From: Candidatus Eubacterium faecigallinarum
GTDB taxonomy: Bacteria > Bacillota > Clostridia > Oscillospirales > Acutalibacteraceae
Direction: 5' to 3'
Length of the DNA stretch: 64,000 nucleotides
Assembly: GCA_019115455.1 (NCBI GenBank)
Contig: DXDN01000020.1
Coordinates: 1 to 64,000 of the forward strand
Of this stretch, positions 43,119-52,557 are shown piece by piece. The first letter of the stretch is position 1; every line of letters starts with the position of its first letter. The notes below the pieces were generated by a model, which saw only the letters and a list, made by a program, of their open reading frames with translations, did not search any database and was not told where the DNA came from. The translations under genes and the position numbers were made by a program.

Positions 43119-43673
43119 ATGGAAACAGTTTTTAATAAGACTAAGGAAAAAATGGAAAAATGCCTTACATCTCTTGAAAGGGATTTTTCATCAATAAGAG
43201 CCGGAAGAGCTAACCCAGCAGTGCTTGACAAGGTTATGGTTGACTATTACGGAGTTCCTACGGCTATAAATCAGATGGCGGCAGTAAGCGTGCCGGAAGC
43301 AAGACTTCTTGTCATTCAGCCGTGGGATGCATCAACCCTCAGAGATATCGAAAAAGCAATTAATACATCTGATATCGGAATCAACCCTCAGAATGATGGC
43401 AAGGTTATCAGACTTACATTCCCTCAGCTTACCGAGGAGCACCGTAAGTCCCTTCAGAAGGATATTTCAAAGCGCGGCGAGGAAGCAAAGGTAGCTATCC
43501 GCAATGTGCGCCGTGACGCTATGGACGATATTAAAAAGCTCAAGAAAAACAACGAGATAACCGAGGACGATCAGAAGGACGGCGAGAAGAAGCTTCAGGA
43601 TATAACAGACAGCTTCATCAAGCAGGCTGAGCAGATCACAAAGAAAAAAGAAGAAGAAATTCTTTCAATGTAA
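43119..43673 (+). CDS. frr: Ribosome recycling factor
   Basis: Splits post-termination ribosomes with EF-G. 184 residues, canonical length. Family stretches: RDFSSIRAGRANPAVLDKVMVDYYG (around 20-45), VPEARLLVIQPWD, IGINPQNDGKVIRLTFPQLTEEHRK, and DDIKKLKKNNEITEDDQKDGEKKLQDITD near the C-terminus. SD AAGGAGAGG. Confidence 0.98.
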   Translation: METVFNKTKEKMEKCLTSLERDFSSIRAGRANPAVLDKVMVDYYGVPTAINQMAAVSVPEARLLVIQPWDASTLRDIEKAINTSDIGINPQNDGKVIRLTFPQLTEEHRKSLQKDISKRGEEAKVAIRNVRRDAMDDIKKLKKNNEITEDDQKDGEKKLQDITDSFIKQAEQITKKKEEEILSM

Positions 43674-43706
43674 TTTGTAAAAAAAGAATATTTTTTATCT
43701 GATTAC

Positions 43707-43728
43707 GGGTCGGTGCTGGCATCGGCCC
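43707..43728 (+). promoter_or_regulatory. Hairpin between frr and uppS
   Basis: GGGTCGGTG pairs along its length with CATCGGCCC (two G-T pairs) around CTGG. No T run follows, so it is more likely an RNA-processing or stability element than a full terminator. Confidence 0.4.
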
Positions 43729-43780
43729 ATACATTGTTAAATAAAGTATTTTTATTCAGATCAGGTCCGGAGGTGTTATT

Positions 43781-44497
43781 GTGGCACTGTTTACTAAAAA
43801 AAATGACGGCGCAGCGGAATTTTCCGTGTTGCCTAAGCATATAGGAATTATTATGGACGGTAACGGCAGGTGGGCAAAAAAGCGTGCTTTACCGAGGTCG
43901 GCAGGTCATAAGGCTGGTGCAAACGTGTTCAGAACCATAAGCAAGGAGTGCGAACGCCTTGGAATTGAGTACGTTACCTTTTACGCCTTTTCCACCGAGA
44001 ACTGGAAAAGACCGAAAGAGGAAGTAGACGCATTAATGAATTTGTTTATGGATTATTTGCTGGAAGCAAAGAGCGATATGACCAAGGCAGGCAACAGCAA
44101 AATCAAATTCATAGGTGAACGCAGCGGAATATCCGACGACCTGCTTAAGCTCATGGACGAGGCTGAGGAGGAAACCGCTTCACACACCGGCACCACAGTT
44201 TACCTTGCCATTAATTACGGCGGCAGACAGGAGATTGTGTCCGCTGTAAATAAGCTGATAAGCCAGGGCAAGACAAAAATATCTGAGGACGATATTTCGC
44301 AGAATATCTACACCGTTGCCGACTGTGATTTGATTATCAGACCCAGCGGTGAGGAAAGACTTTCCAATTTTCTGCTGTGGCAGGCGGCTTACAGCGAGTT
44401 TTGGTACAGCGACGTGCTGTGGCCTGACTTCAAGGTCAGCGATCTTCACGAGGCGCTTCGTGAATTTGAAAAGAGAAACCGTCGTTTCGGAGGGTGA
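43781..44497 (+). CDS. uppS: Undecaprenyl diphosphate synthase
   Basis: cis-Prenyltransferase making the C55 carrier lipid for wall synthesis. 238 residues. Signature IGIIMDGNGRWAKKRALPRSAGHKAG (around 22-47, catalytic Asp in MDGNGRW), YVTFYAFSTENWKRP, and the C-terminal IIRPSGEERLSNFLLWQAAYSEFWYSDVLWPDF with RxSxE..LSNF for diphosphate and Mg binding. Starts with GTG after CCGGAGGTG. cdsA follows after 2 bp. Confidence 0.97.
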   Translation: MALFTKKNDGAAEFSVLPKHIGIIMDGNGRWAKKRALPRSAGHKAGANVFRTISKECERLGIEYVTFYAFSTENWKRPKEEVDALMNLFMDYLLEAKSDMTKAGNSKIKFIGERSGISDDLLKLMDEAEEETASHTGTTVYLAINYGGRQEIVSAVNKLISQGKTKISEDDISQNIYTVADCDLIIRPSGEERLSNFLLWQAAYSEFWYSDVLWPDFKVSDLHEALREFEKRNRRFGG

Positions 44498-44499
44498 AT

Positions 44500-45372
44500 A
44501 TGAAACAGAGAGTTATTACCGCAGTATGCCTTCTGGCAGTTCTTGCGGTTATTGTATGGCAGATAAATACTCCGGCGCTTGTGATAGCTGTGGCGTTTAT
44601 ATCTGCCGTTGCCAGCGGCGAGATTATGAGATGCGCTAATGTCAGCAATAAATTTATTAAAATTGTGGGCATAACCTTTTCTGCCTGCACACCGTTTTTT
44701 GCCAGCGCCGACGTTATGCTGCCGCTTATAAGCGCTGAGCAGTGGGGAATGGTCATAGGATTTATTCCAAACATTGTTTTTGTTATTGCGCTTTGTCTGG
44801 TATTCCTTTTGGCTATGCTCAAAGGGTATTCCCACACCTCCTTTGAAGATGTGGCAATCAGCATTTTTGCCAGCGTTGTGGTGCCTTTCGGCTTTAGCAT
44901 TTTCATCAGACTCAGGGATATGTTTGATAATGAGCAGCTGGGAATATATCTGATATTCTTTGCACTTATTTGTGCTCTTGCCACGGACACAGGCGCTCAG
45001 CTTACCGGTATGGCAATAGGCAAGCATAAAATGTCACCCAATATCTCGCCAAAGAAAACAGTTGAGGGCGCTGTCGGAGGACTCGTGTTCAGCCTTATTT
45101 TAAACGCAGTGGCAATTGTTATTTATAACAAGGTTGCCGATGCACCGCTTCAAACCGATTTGTGGATAGCGCTTCTTGTATGCTCGCTTCCGGTGTCCTT
45201 TATGGGTATGATGGGCGATCTCTCAGCGTCAGTGCTTAAAAGGAATTTTAACGTCAAGGATTTCGGCAAGATATTCCCGGGACACGGCGGCGTTATGGAC
45301 AGAATGGACTCGTCGCTTTTTACCCTTGCGTGTACATATGTGATAGCTCTTGTTACCAAGAGTGTTATTTGA
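44500..45372 (+). CDS. cdsA: Phosphatidate cytidylyltransferase
   Basis: Makes CDP-diacylglycerol, the branch point of phospholipid synthesis. 290 residues with about seven to eight membrane helices (for example VITAVCLLAVLAVIVWQI, MVIGFIPNIVFVIALCLVFLLAML, LWIALLVCSLPVSFMGMMG) and the family signature near the C-terminus: SPKKTVEGAVGGLVF, then GDLSASVLKRNFNVKDFGKIFPGHGGVMDRMDS. ATG 44500 lies 6 bp after GGAGGG at the end of uppS. In the conserved uppS-cdsA-dxr-rseP run. Confidence 0.95.
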   Translation: MKQRVITAVCLLAVLAVIVWQINTPALVIAVAFISAVASGEIMRCANVSNKFIKIVGITFSACTPFFASADVMLPLISAEQWGMVIGFIPNIVFVIALCLVFLLAMLKGYSHTSFEDVAISIFASVVVPFGFSIFIRLRDMFDNEQLGIYLIFFALICALATDTGAQLTGMAIGKHKMSPNISPKKTVEGAVGGLVFSLILNAVAIVIYNKVADAPLQTDLWIALLVCSLPVSFMGMMGDLSASVLKRNFNVKDFGKIFPGHGGVMDRMDSSLFTLACTYVIALVTKSVI

Positions 45373-45390
45373 TTACCGGAGGAATGTGAA

Positions 45391-46536
45391 ATGAAAAATA
45401 TTTCTCTTTTGGGCTCCACAGGGTCAATAGGTACCCAGAGCCTTGATGTGTGCCGTATGCACGGCTACAATGTAAAATGTCTTACCGCCAATTCCCGTGT
45501 GGACGTTATTGAAAATCAGGTCAGGGAATTCAAACCGGAGATGGTTTGTATGATGAATCCGGATTCCGCCAAGGATCTTAAACAGCGAATCAGTGATACG
45601 TCCACGAAAGTCGTTACCGGGATGGAGGGACTTATCGAGTGCGCTGTTTATGACGGGGCGGACACAGTTCTTAATTCCGTGGTGGGAATGGTTGGACTTC
45701 AGCCTACTCTTGAGGCAATAAAGGCGAAAAAGACTGTTGCCCTTGCCAATAAGGAAACCCTTGTGGCAGGCGGTCATCTTGTTACAAATCTTGCGGCGGA
45801 AATGGGAGTGAGCATACTTCCCGTTGACAGCGAGCATTCAGCCATCTTTCAGGCGATGCAGGGTTCTCCAAACAAAAAGGCAGTTAAGAAGATAATTCTT
45901 ACAGCGTCAGGCGGACCTTTTTTCGGCAAGAAGCTTGAAGAGCTTGAAAACGTTACTGCCGACGACGCTTTAAAGCATCCCAACTGGGATATGGGCGCAA
46001 AAATTACAATCGACTCCGCTACCATGATGAACAAGGGACTGGAGTTTATTGAGGCTAAATGGCTGTTTGATATGCCTAATGAAGATATAGAAATTGTGGT
46101 TCACCGTGAATCAGTGGTTCACTCCGCAATTGTTTATCAGGATAATTCAGTTATCGCTCAGCTGGGTGTGCCGGATATGAGAATACCGATACAGTATGCC
46201 CTGACTTATCCTGAAAGAGAGCCAAGTCCAGTCAGCGAGCTTTCGCTTACCGATTACGGAAAGCTGACTTTCTACGAGCCTGATTACGATACTTTTAAAT
46301 GCATTAATGTGTGCAAGCAGGCGATAGAAATGGGCGGACTGCATCCGGCGGCGGCTAACGGCGCCAACGAGGAAAGCGTAAGGCTTTTCTTAAAAGGAAA
46401 AATTAAATTTACGGATATTGCATATCTTAATAACAAGGCGATGCTTAATGCTCCCGATAAAAAAGATTTTACTCTTGACGATGTTCTTCAGGCGGACAGA
46501 GCGGCAAGAGATTATGTAATTGAGGCGGTCAAGTGA
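45391..46536 (+). CDS. dxr: 1-deoxy-D-xylulose 5-phosphate reductoisomerase
   Basis: Second step of the MEP isoprenoid pathway (DXP to MEP, NADPH-dependent). 381 residues: NADPH-binding GSTGSIGTQSLDV at the start, LANKETLVAGGHLV, metal-site VDSEHSAIFQ, TASGGPFFGK, PNWDMGAKITIDSATMMNKGLEFIEA (substrate site), HPAAANGANEE. The dxr stop overlaps the GTG start of rseP. The MEP enzyme ispG lies two genes later, so isoprenoid steps are co-expressed with uppS. Confidence 0.97.
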   Translation: MKNISLLGSTGSIGTQSLDVCRMHGYNVKCLTANSRVDVIENQVREFKPEMVCMMNPDSAKDLKQRISDTSTKVVTGMEGLIECAVYDGADTVLNSVVGMVGLQPTLEAIKAKKTVALANKETLVAGGHLVTNLAAEMGVSILPVDSEHSAIFQAMQGSPNKKAVKKIILTASGGPFFGKKLEELENVTADDALKHPNWDMGAKITIDSATMMNKGLEFIEAKWLFDMPNEDIEIVVHRESVVHSAIVYQDNSVIAQLGVPDMRIPIQYALTYPEREPSPVSELSLTDYGKLTFYEPDYDTFKCINVCKQAIEMGGLHPAAANGANEESVRLFLKGKIKFTDIAYLNNKAMLNAPDKKDFTLDDVLQADRAARDYVIEAVK

Positions 46537-47573
46537 GTTTAAGTTCTGTATGGAATACAGTTTATCCCATAATTATAGCGATTCTCTTTTTTGAGCTGAT
46601 AATAATTATACACGAGGGTGGTCATTATTTCGCCGCCAGACTGATGAAAATAAAAGTCAATGAATTTTCCGTCGGCATGGGGCCGAAAATATTTCAGATA
46701 ACACGCAAGGGCACGAAATACACCCTGCGCTGGATACTTTTCGGCGGCTACTGCTCCATGGAGGGCGAGGACGAGGACAGCGATGACGAGAACGCGTTTG
46801 TCAACAAGAAAGTTTGGCAAAGAATTTTTGTTGTAGTGGCAGGCGCTGTTATGAATCTTATTCTCGGATTTGTGATAGTGCTGATTATCGTGTGTTCTCA
46901 GAATCTTGTGGGCACCACCCAGGTGGCAAAGTTTGACGACGGGGCAGTTTCCGCCCAAAGTGGACTTCAGGCAGGGGATATTATCAAGAGCATCGATGGC
47001 ATGCGTGTTTATACCACTAACGATGTTCAGACCGGACTTTCCAGGAGTCCTGACAGCACCGTCGATATGGTCGTTACCAGGGACGGAAAGGACGTAAGAC
47101 TTAATGTCGAATTCGCCACCCAGGAATATGAGGGCACGCAGTATATCAATATGGATTTTTGGCTCAGGGGAGTGGAAAAGACTTTTTCAAACGTCATAGT
47201 CCAGACCTTCAAGGAATCTGTTTCCTATGCCCGTATGGTGTTTTTGTCTGTTCATGACCTTCTTACAGGCAGGTACGGACTGTCCGATTTAAGCGGACCT
47301 GTGGGCGCCGTGTCCGTGGTATCAGATGCGGTTAAAACTTCTATGTACTCTATGCTCAAAATCATGGCTCTGCTGACCATTAATGTGGGACTGTTTAATC
47401 TGTTCCCGATACCTGCTCTTGACGGCTGGCGGTTTTTCGTCCTGCTTGCCGAGGGCATTACCAGAAAAAAACTTCCGTCCAAGGCGGAATATATAATAAA
47501 CGCAGTAGGTCTTGTATTGCTTCTGGGACTTATGTGCGTAGTCACGTTCAGCGATATTACCAAACTGTTTTGA
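46533..47573 (+). CDS. rseP: Site-2 membrane metalloprotease RseP/RasP
   Basis: Intramembrane zinc protease cleaving anti-sigma factors and remnant signal peptides. 346 residues: first membrane helix with the HExxH zinc site (IIIHEGGHYFAARLMKIKVNEFSVGMGP), a PDZ domain (about 125-200, AKFDDGAVSAQSGLQAGDIIKSIDG), and the second catalytic motif NLFPIPALDG in a later helix. Normally this reads PIPALDGGR; here DGWR, leaving the metal-binding Asp intact. GTG start overlaps the dxr stop. It could act on the DUF4179 protein of the ECF pair upstream, but nothing in the sequence shows this. Confidence 0.94.
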   Translation: MSLSSVWNTVYPIIIAILFFELIIIIHEGGHYFAARLMKIKVNEFSVGMGPKIFQITRKGTKYTLRWILFGGYCSMEGEDEDSDDENAFVNKKVWQRIFVVVAGAVMNLILGFVIVLIIVCSQNLVGTTQVAKFDDGAVSAQSGLQAGDIIKSIDGMRVYTTNDVQTGLSRSPDSTVDMVVTRDGKDVRLNVEFATQEYEGTQYINMDFWLRGVEKTFSNVIVQTFKESVSYARMVFLSVHDLLTGRYGLSDLSGPVGAVSVVSDAVKTSMYSMLKIMALLTINVGLFNLFPIPALDGWRFFVLLAEGITRKKLPSKAEYIINAVGLVLLLGLMCVVTFSDITKLF

Positions 47574-47621
47574 TTATTTTATATTGACTGCGCATTGTGC
47601 GCTTGACTGAGGGTAAAATTT

Positions 47622-48671
47622 ATGGAAAGAAGAAAAAGTAAAAAAATAAAGCTCGCAAATACCTATATCGGCGGCGACAGCGAAATTTTAGTTCAGAGCA
47701 TGCTCAACGTGCCTGCGTCCGATATCGAAGGTTCTGTTGCTCAGGCAAAAGAACTGGCGGCGGCAGGCTGCCAGGTAATACGCTTCGCTATCCCAAACGA
47801 GGAGGCGCTTAACCTTATTGAACCTATTAAAGAGGCAGTGGACGCTGCCATTGTGGCAGATATCCACTTTGACTACAGGCTCGCCCTTGGCGCCGCTGAA
47901 AGAGGTATAGATAAAATACGAATTAATCCCGGCAATATCGGCGACGACTCCCGTGTTAAGGCTGTGGCTGATATTTGCAAGCAAAAGGGTATTCCAATCA
48001 GAATAGGAGTTAATTCAGGCTCCCTTGAAAAAGAGATACTTGCAAAATACGGCTCTCCCACACCTCAGGCGATGGTGGAATCAGCCCTTTATCATGCAAG
48101 ACTTCTTGAGAAATTCGATTTTGACGACATAGTTATTTCAATAAAATCATCAAACGTAAATACAATGATAACCGCCTATGAGCTGGCGGCTCAGCAGTGC
48201 GACTATCCGCTTCATCTCGGTGTTACCGAGGCAGGAACGGAGAGAATGGGCATTATCAAATCCTCAATAGGCATCGGCTCGCTTCTTGCCCACGGCATAG
48301 GCGATACCATAAGGGTGAGCCTTACTGATTCGCCTATCAAAGAGGTTTTTGCCGCATTTGATATCTTAAAGGCGCTGGGACTTAAAAACGACAGCCCCTA
48401 TCTTATTTCCTGCCCCACATGCGGCAGAACGAAGATTGACCTTGTGTCTCTGGCAAAGCAGGTTGAGGAGCGCCTTAAGGACTGCAAAAAGCCTATTAAG
48501 GTTGCCGTAATGGGATGCGTTGTAAACGGACCCGGCGAGGCTAAAGAAGCAGATATAGGCATTGCCGGCGGCGACGGCAACGGACTTATATTTAAAAAAG
48601 GAGAGATCCTGCGCAAGGTTGACGAAAAGGATCTCCTTGAAGAATTAATGAAAGAAATCGAGAAGTTATAA
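47622..48671 (+). CDS. ispG: 4-hydroxy-3-methylbut-2-enyl diphosphate synthase (flavodoxin)
   Basis: Late MEP-pathway 4Fe-4S enzyme converting MEcPP to HMBPP. 349 residues: KIKLANTYIGGDSEILVQSML at the start, ADIHFDYRLALGA, KIRINPGNIG, then the C-terminal cluster ligands in SCPTCGRTKIDL and MGCVVNGPGEA. The TIM-barrel form without the plant insertion. Stop overlaps the polC start by one base (TAATG). Confidence 0.97.
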   Translation: MERRKSKKIKLANTYIGGDSEILVQSMLNVPASDIEGSVAQAKELAAAGCQVIRFAIPNEEALNLIEPIKEAVDAAIVADIHFDYRLALGAAERGIDKIRINPGNIGDDSRVKAVADICKQKGIPIRIGVNSGSLEKEILAKYGSPTPQAMVESALYHARLLEKFDFDDIVISIKSSNVNTMITAYELAAQQCDYPLHLGVTEAGTERMGIIKSSIGIGSLLAHGIGDTIRVSLTDSPIKEVFAAFDILKALGLKNDSPYLISCPTCGRTKIDLVSLAKQVEERLKDCKKPIKVAVMGCVVNGPGEAKEADIGIAGGDGNGLIFKKGEILRKVDEKDLLEELMKEIEKL

Positions 48672-51600
48672 TGAGCAGATTTTCAGATTTATTTTCTGAT
48701 TACATAGACAATGACATATTGGCTGATATCGGCAGCGGCGAGATATATTCCTTTGTTGTTTCAAGGGATAAGAGAACGCTGTCGATAGGCTTGTATCTTG
48801 ACTGCTTTGTAAGCTATGACAAAATTCTCCGCGCTGAAAAGTCGCTGAAGAATTCCATTGTGCTTAACAAGGTAACCATAGAGCCTGTTTTTCCTAAATC
48901 TGAGTTTTCCCTGGGAAATATTGAGAGAATTCTTGACTATGCCAAAAGGGAAACGCCTGCGGCAAACGGCTTTTTTGACGGCGCCGAGGCGGAGATTGAG
49001 GACAATACCCTTACCGTATTTCTTAAAAAAGGCGGAAAGGATGTTTTACTGGCTCAGAAGGTGGACTCAGTTATTTCCTCTGTTTTGTACAAGCTTTTCA
49101 AAGTTGATTACGACGTAAGTTTCCTTGAAGTTCAGGCTTTTGATATTGAAAAGGCTGTTAAGGAGGCAGTGGAGGAAAAGCACAAACAGGAAGAGATAAA
49201 GAAAGTTAAGGAAGAGAAAAATGTCGTCCACGAGCAGTGGGGAGAGCTTCCTCTTTATAAAGATACGGTAAAGAATATTTACGGTAAGACTCTGCGTGAC
49301 ACTCCTACACCTATTAAGGACGTTACCACTGAGGACGGATATATCACCGTATGGGGCGATGTTTTCGAATCCGAGGTCAGGGACACAAAGCGCGGAACAA
49401 ACCGCATTTTTAACTTTAATATCACAGACTATACTTCCTCAATAACAGTCAAGATGTTTGAGGACAGGCGTGTAATCGACCCGCTTATTGAAAAGCTCAA
49501 TGAGTGTTCCAGCGTGGTGGTAAACGGCGCCTATCAGTTTGATACGTTTACTAATCAGTACGTGCTCCATCCGTTTTCTATTTCCAGCGTTAAGAAGATT
49601 GAAAAAACCGACGCAGCCGAGGAAAAGAGAGTGGAGCTTCATCTTCATACCTCTTTGTCGGAAATGGACGGTATTTCTGCACCGAAAGATATTATTAACA
49701 GAGCGATTAAGTGGGGGCATAAGGCAATCGCCGTTACAGACCACGGCGTAGTCCAGGCTCTGCCTGAGGCATATAATACCGCCAAGGGCAAAATCAAGCT
49801 GATTTTAGGTATGGAGGGATATTTGGTTGATGATGAAAAATATCCCGACTTTATGAATTTAAAGCTTAAACAGTTTAAGCGCCACCATATAATTTTGCTT
49901 GTTAAAGAAGACACCTCTCTTGATGAAAGCATACCAAAAGAAGAAAGAAAATACGGCAGAAAAAATCTGTATGAACTTATTTCTTCATCTAACATAAAAA
50001 CATTCAAATCACGACCTCTCATTCCTAAATCAATGCTTGCCCAAAAGCGTGATGGCTTGATTATAGGCTCAGCATGTGAGCAGGGTGAGGTTTATCAGGC
50101 AATTTTAAATAAACTGCCTGAGGAAGAAATTGAAAAAATTGCTTCTTTTTACGATTATCTTGAAATTCAGCCTAACGGTAACAATGCGTTTATGATTAGG
50201 TCAACTAAAGAATTGCATCAAGATGTAAACAGCGAAGAGGACCTTATTAATATAAATAAAAAAATCATTGCCCTTGCCGATAAACAGGGCAAGCTTGTGG
50301 TGGCAACAGGGGACGTGCATTTTCTTGACAAAAAGGATGCAAAGTTCAGAGCAATCATTATGGCGTCAAAGGGTTTTGAGGACGCAGATAATCAAGCACC
50401 TCTGTATTTCAAAACCACTAATGAAATGTTAGAGGACTTTGCATGGGCAGGGGACAGAGCAAAAGAATTTGTAATTGATAACCCAAATAAGATTGCCGAT
50501 ATGGTTATGGATAATATTCCGCCTATCCCTCCCGGAACATTCCAGCCTCATATTGACGGTGCAAATGAGGAGCTTACCCAGAAATGTTGGGCAAGAGCAA
50601 AGGAGCTTTACGGCGACCCTGTTCCTGAAATCGTTTCCGACAGACTTCAAAGAGAGCTTGACTCAATCATCGGTCACGGTTTCGGCGTGCTTTATGTAAT
50701 TGCCAAGCGACTGGTTGAGGAAAGCGAAAGAAACGGCTACCTTGTAGGTTCAAGAGGTTCAGTTGGCTCATCTCTCGCCGCTCATATGGGTGGTATTTCC
50801 GAGGTTAATCCGTTACCGCCTCATTACTACTGTAAAAAATGTAAATACAGCGAATTTTTCACCATGGGTGAATATGGATCTGGCTTTGATCTGCCTCCTA
50901 AAAATTGTCCGAATTGCGGTGAACCTTTAAAGCGTGACGGTCACGAAATTCCCTTTGAAACATTCCTTGGCTTTGACGGTGATAAAGAGCCTGATATCGA
51001 CCTTAACTTTTCAGGTGAATATCAGTCCCGCTCACACAGATATACTGAAGAACTGTTCGGTAAAGAGTATGTGTTCAAGGCAGGAACTATGGCAACTGTA
51101 GCGGAAAAGACCGCTTACGGTTACGTTATGAAATATCTTGACGAGCGCTCTCTGACCGCTTCAACGTCTAAGGCGGAAATTGACAGGCTTACCAAGGGAT
51201 GTACAGGCATCAAGCGTACAACAGGTCAGCATCCCGGCGGAATGGTCGTTGTGCCCGACAAGTACACAGTTGAGGATTTTACACCTATTCAGTATCCCTC
51301 AAACGATGAGAAAAAGGGTACATATACAACCCACTTTGACTTTAAAAACTCACTTCACGATACTCTTTTAAAGCTTGACGAGCTTGGTCACGATAATCCA
51401 ACTCTGTATAAGTATCTTGAAGATTCAACAGGTATTCCTGTAATGGATGTTGATTTGTCCGATCCAAAGCTTTATCAGCTTATTACGTCCACTGAGCCAA
51501 TCGGCGTTTCACCCGAGGATATTGACTGTAACACAGGCACTCTTGCAATCCCCGAAATGGGTACTCCATTTGTAATTGGAATGCTTGAGGAGGCACAGCC

Positions 51601-52477
51601 AAAAACCTTTGCCGACCTGCTTCAGATTTCAGGTCTTTCTCACGGTACAGATGTTTGGCTTGGAAATGCACAAGAGCTTATCAAAAACGGCACCTGTTCA
51701 ATTTCCGAGGTTATTGGATGCCGTGATGATATTATGACTCACCTTATCCACGTAGCAGAAGATTATGAAAAAAGAACAGGCAAGGAATCTCCTTTAAAGA
51801 AGATTGACTGCTTTAAGATTATGGAGTATACCCGTAAAGGTAAAGCGCCTAAGGAATTGCCGCCTTATGAGGAGGCAATGAAAACAATAGGTGTTGAGCA
51901 GTGGTATATTGATTCCTGCTACAAGATAAAATACATGTTCCCCAAAGCGCACGCCGCAGCATATGTAATTGCTGCACTGCGTCTTGCATGGTACAAGATA
52001 TACTATCCTATCGATTTTTATTCGGCGTACTTTACGGTGCGAGGCGACGCTATCGACGCTGTTGCCGCTGTTGAGGGCAAGGCAGCAGTAAAAAAGAAAA
52101 TGGATGAATTCAACCAGAAAAAGAAAACAGGTGCTTCTGTTACTGCAAAGGAGGAATCTACCTATGTGGTTAATCAGATTGTCATCGAGATGCTTGCCAG
52201 GGGCATAAAATTTCTTCCGGTTGATATTTATAAGTCCGATGCAAGAATATATAAAATAGAAAACGGTATGATACGTCTTCCTTTCGGTGCCATTGACGGC
52301 ATCGGTGAAAATGCTGCCAAAGCTATTGCACAATCACGTGACGACGGCAACGGCGAATTTATGTCGTACGACGACCTGATGGCACGTGCCGGAATAGGTA
52401 AAAGCGTTGTGGAATCGCTTAAGGAAGCCGGAGCCCTCGGCGATATGCCTGAATCAAACCAGATATCACTTTTCTGA
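48671..52477 (+). CDS. polC: DNA polymerase III alpha subunit PolC lacking the inserted proofreading exonuclease
   Basis: Gram-positive replicative polymerase. 1268 residues, versus about 1430-1440 usual. Order seen: N-terminal PolC domain (1-190), OB fold (about 215-310, ITVWGDVFESEVRDTKRGTNRIF), PHP domain starting at V321 (VELHLHTSLSEMDG, KAIAVTDHGVVQALPEA), polymerase with the palm aspartates D775 and D777 in EPDIDLNFSGEYQ, then KAGTMATVAEKTAYG, KRTTGQHPGGMVVVPD, FPKAHAAAYV and the beta-clamp motif QISLF at the end. Between MEGYLVDDEK (381-390) and RHHIILLVKED (404-414), where family members hold the ~170-residue DnaQ-like exonuclease with its FDVETTG motif, there are only about 14 residues. 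Reading frame is intact. Confidence 0.95.
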   Translation: MSRFSDLFSDYIDNDILADIGSGEIYSFVVSRDKRTLSIGLYLDCFVSYDKILRAEKSLKNSIVLNKVTIEPVFPKSEFSLGNIERILDYAKRETPAANGFFDGAEAEIEDNTLTVFLKKGGKDVLLAQKVDSVISSVLYKLFKVDYDVSFLEVQAFDIEKAVKEAVEEKHKQEEIKKVKEEKNVVHEQWGELPLYKDTVKNIYGKTLRDTPTPIKDVTTEDGYITVWGDVFESEVRDTKRGTNRIFNFNITDYTSSITVKMFEDRRVIDPLIEKLNECSSVVVNGAYQFDTFTNQYVLHPFSISSVKKIEKTDAAEEKRVELHLHTSLSEMDGISAPKDIINRAIKWGHKAIAVTDHGVVQALPEAYNTAKGKIKLILGMEGYLVDDEKYPDFMNLKLKQFKRHHIILLVKEDTSLDESIPKEERKYGRKNLYELISSSNIKTFKSRPLIPKSMLAQKRDGLIIGSACEQGEVYQAILNKLPEEEIEKIASFYDYLEIQPNGNNAFMIRSTKELHQDVNSEEDLININKKIIALADKQGKLVVATGDVHFLDKKDAKFRAIIMASKGFEDADNQAPLYFKTTNEMLEDFAWAGDRAKEFVIDNPNKIADMVMDNIPPIPPGTFQPHIDGANEELTQKCWARAKELYGDPVPEIVSDRLQRELDSIIGHGFGVLYVIAKRLVEESERNGYLVGSRGSVGSSLAAHMGGISEVNPLPPHYYCKKCKYSEFFTMGEYGSGFDLPPKNCPNCGEPLKRDGHEIPFETFLGFDGDKEPDIDLNFSGEYQSRSHRYTEELFGKEYVFKAGTMATVAEKTAYGYVMKYLDERSLTASTSKAEIDRLTKGCTGIKRTTGQHPGGMVVVPDKYTVEDFTPIQYPSNDEKKGTYTTHFDFKNSLHDTLLKLDELGHDNPTLYKYLEDSTGIPVMDVDLSDPKLYQLITSTEPIGVSPEDIDCNTGTLAIPEMGTPFVIGMLEEAQPKTFADLLQISGLSHGTDVWLGNAQELIKNGTCSISEVIGCRDDIMTHLIHVAEDYEKRTGKESPLKKIDCFKIMEYTRKGKAPKELPPYEEAMKTIGVEQWYIDSCYKIKYMFPKAHAAAYVIAALRLAWYKIYYPIDFYSAYFTVRGDAIDAVAAVEGKAAVKKKMDEFNQKKKTGASVTAKEESTYVVNQIVIEMLARGIKFLPVDIYKSDARIYKIENGMIRLPFGAIDGIGENAAKAIAQSRDDGNGEFMSYDDLMARAGIGKSVVESLKEAGALGDMPESNQISLF

Positions 52478-52557
52478 TACCGCAGTAAAATCACTGTACG
52501 TATCACTTTGTTTACTATGTTTTATTTTTAAAAGTGATATAAAATAGTGATTAGCTA

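Noticed and set aside
46533-47573. RseP with a broken second catalytic motif (LDGW instead of LDGG)
   Set aside because: The metal-binding Asp of the LDG motif and the HExxH site are both intact; the change follows the catalytic residue and is unlikely to inactivate it.
52501-52539. TATCACTTT/AAAGTGATA stem after polC as a polC terminator
   Set aside because: The loop is long (21 nt), the stem AT-rich, and no T run follows, so termination is not supported.
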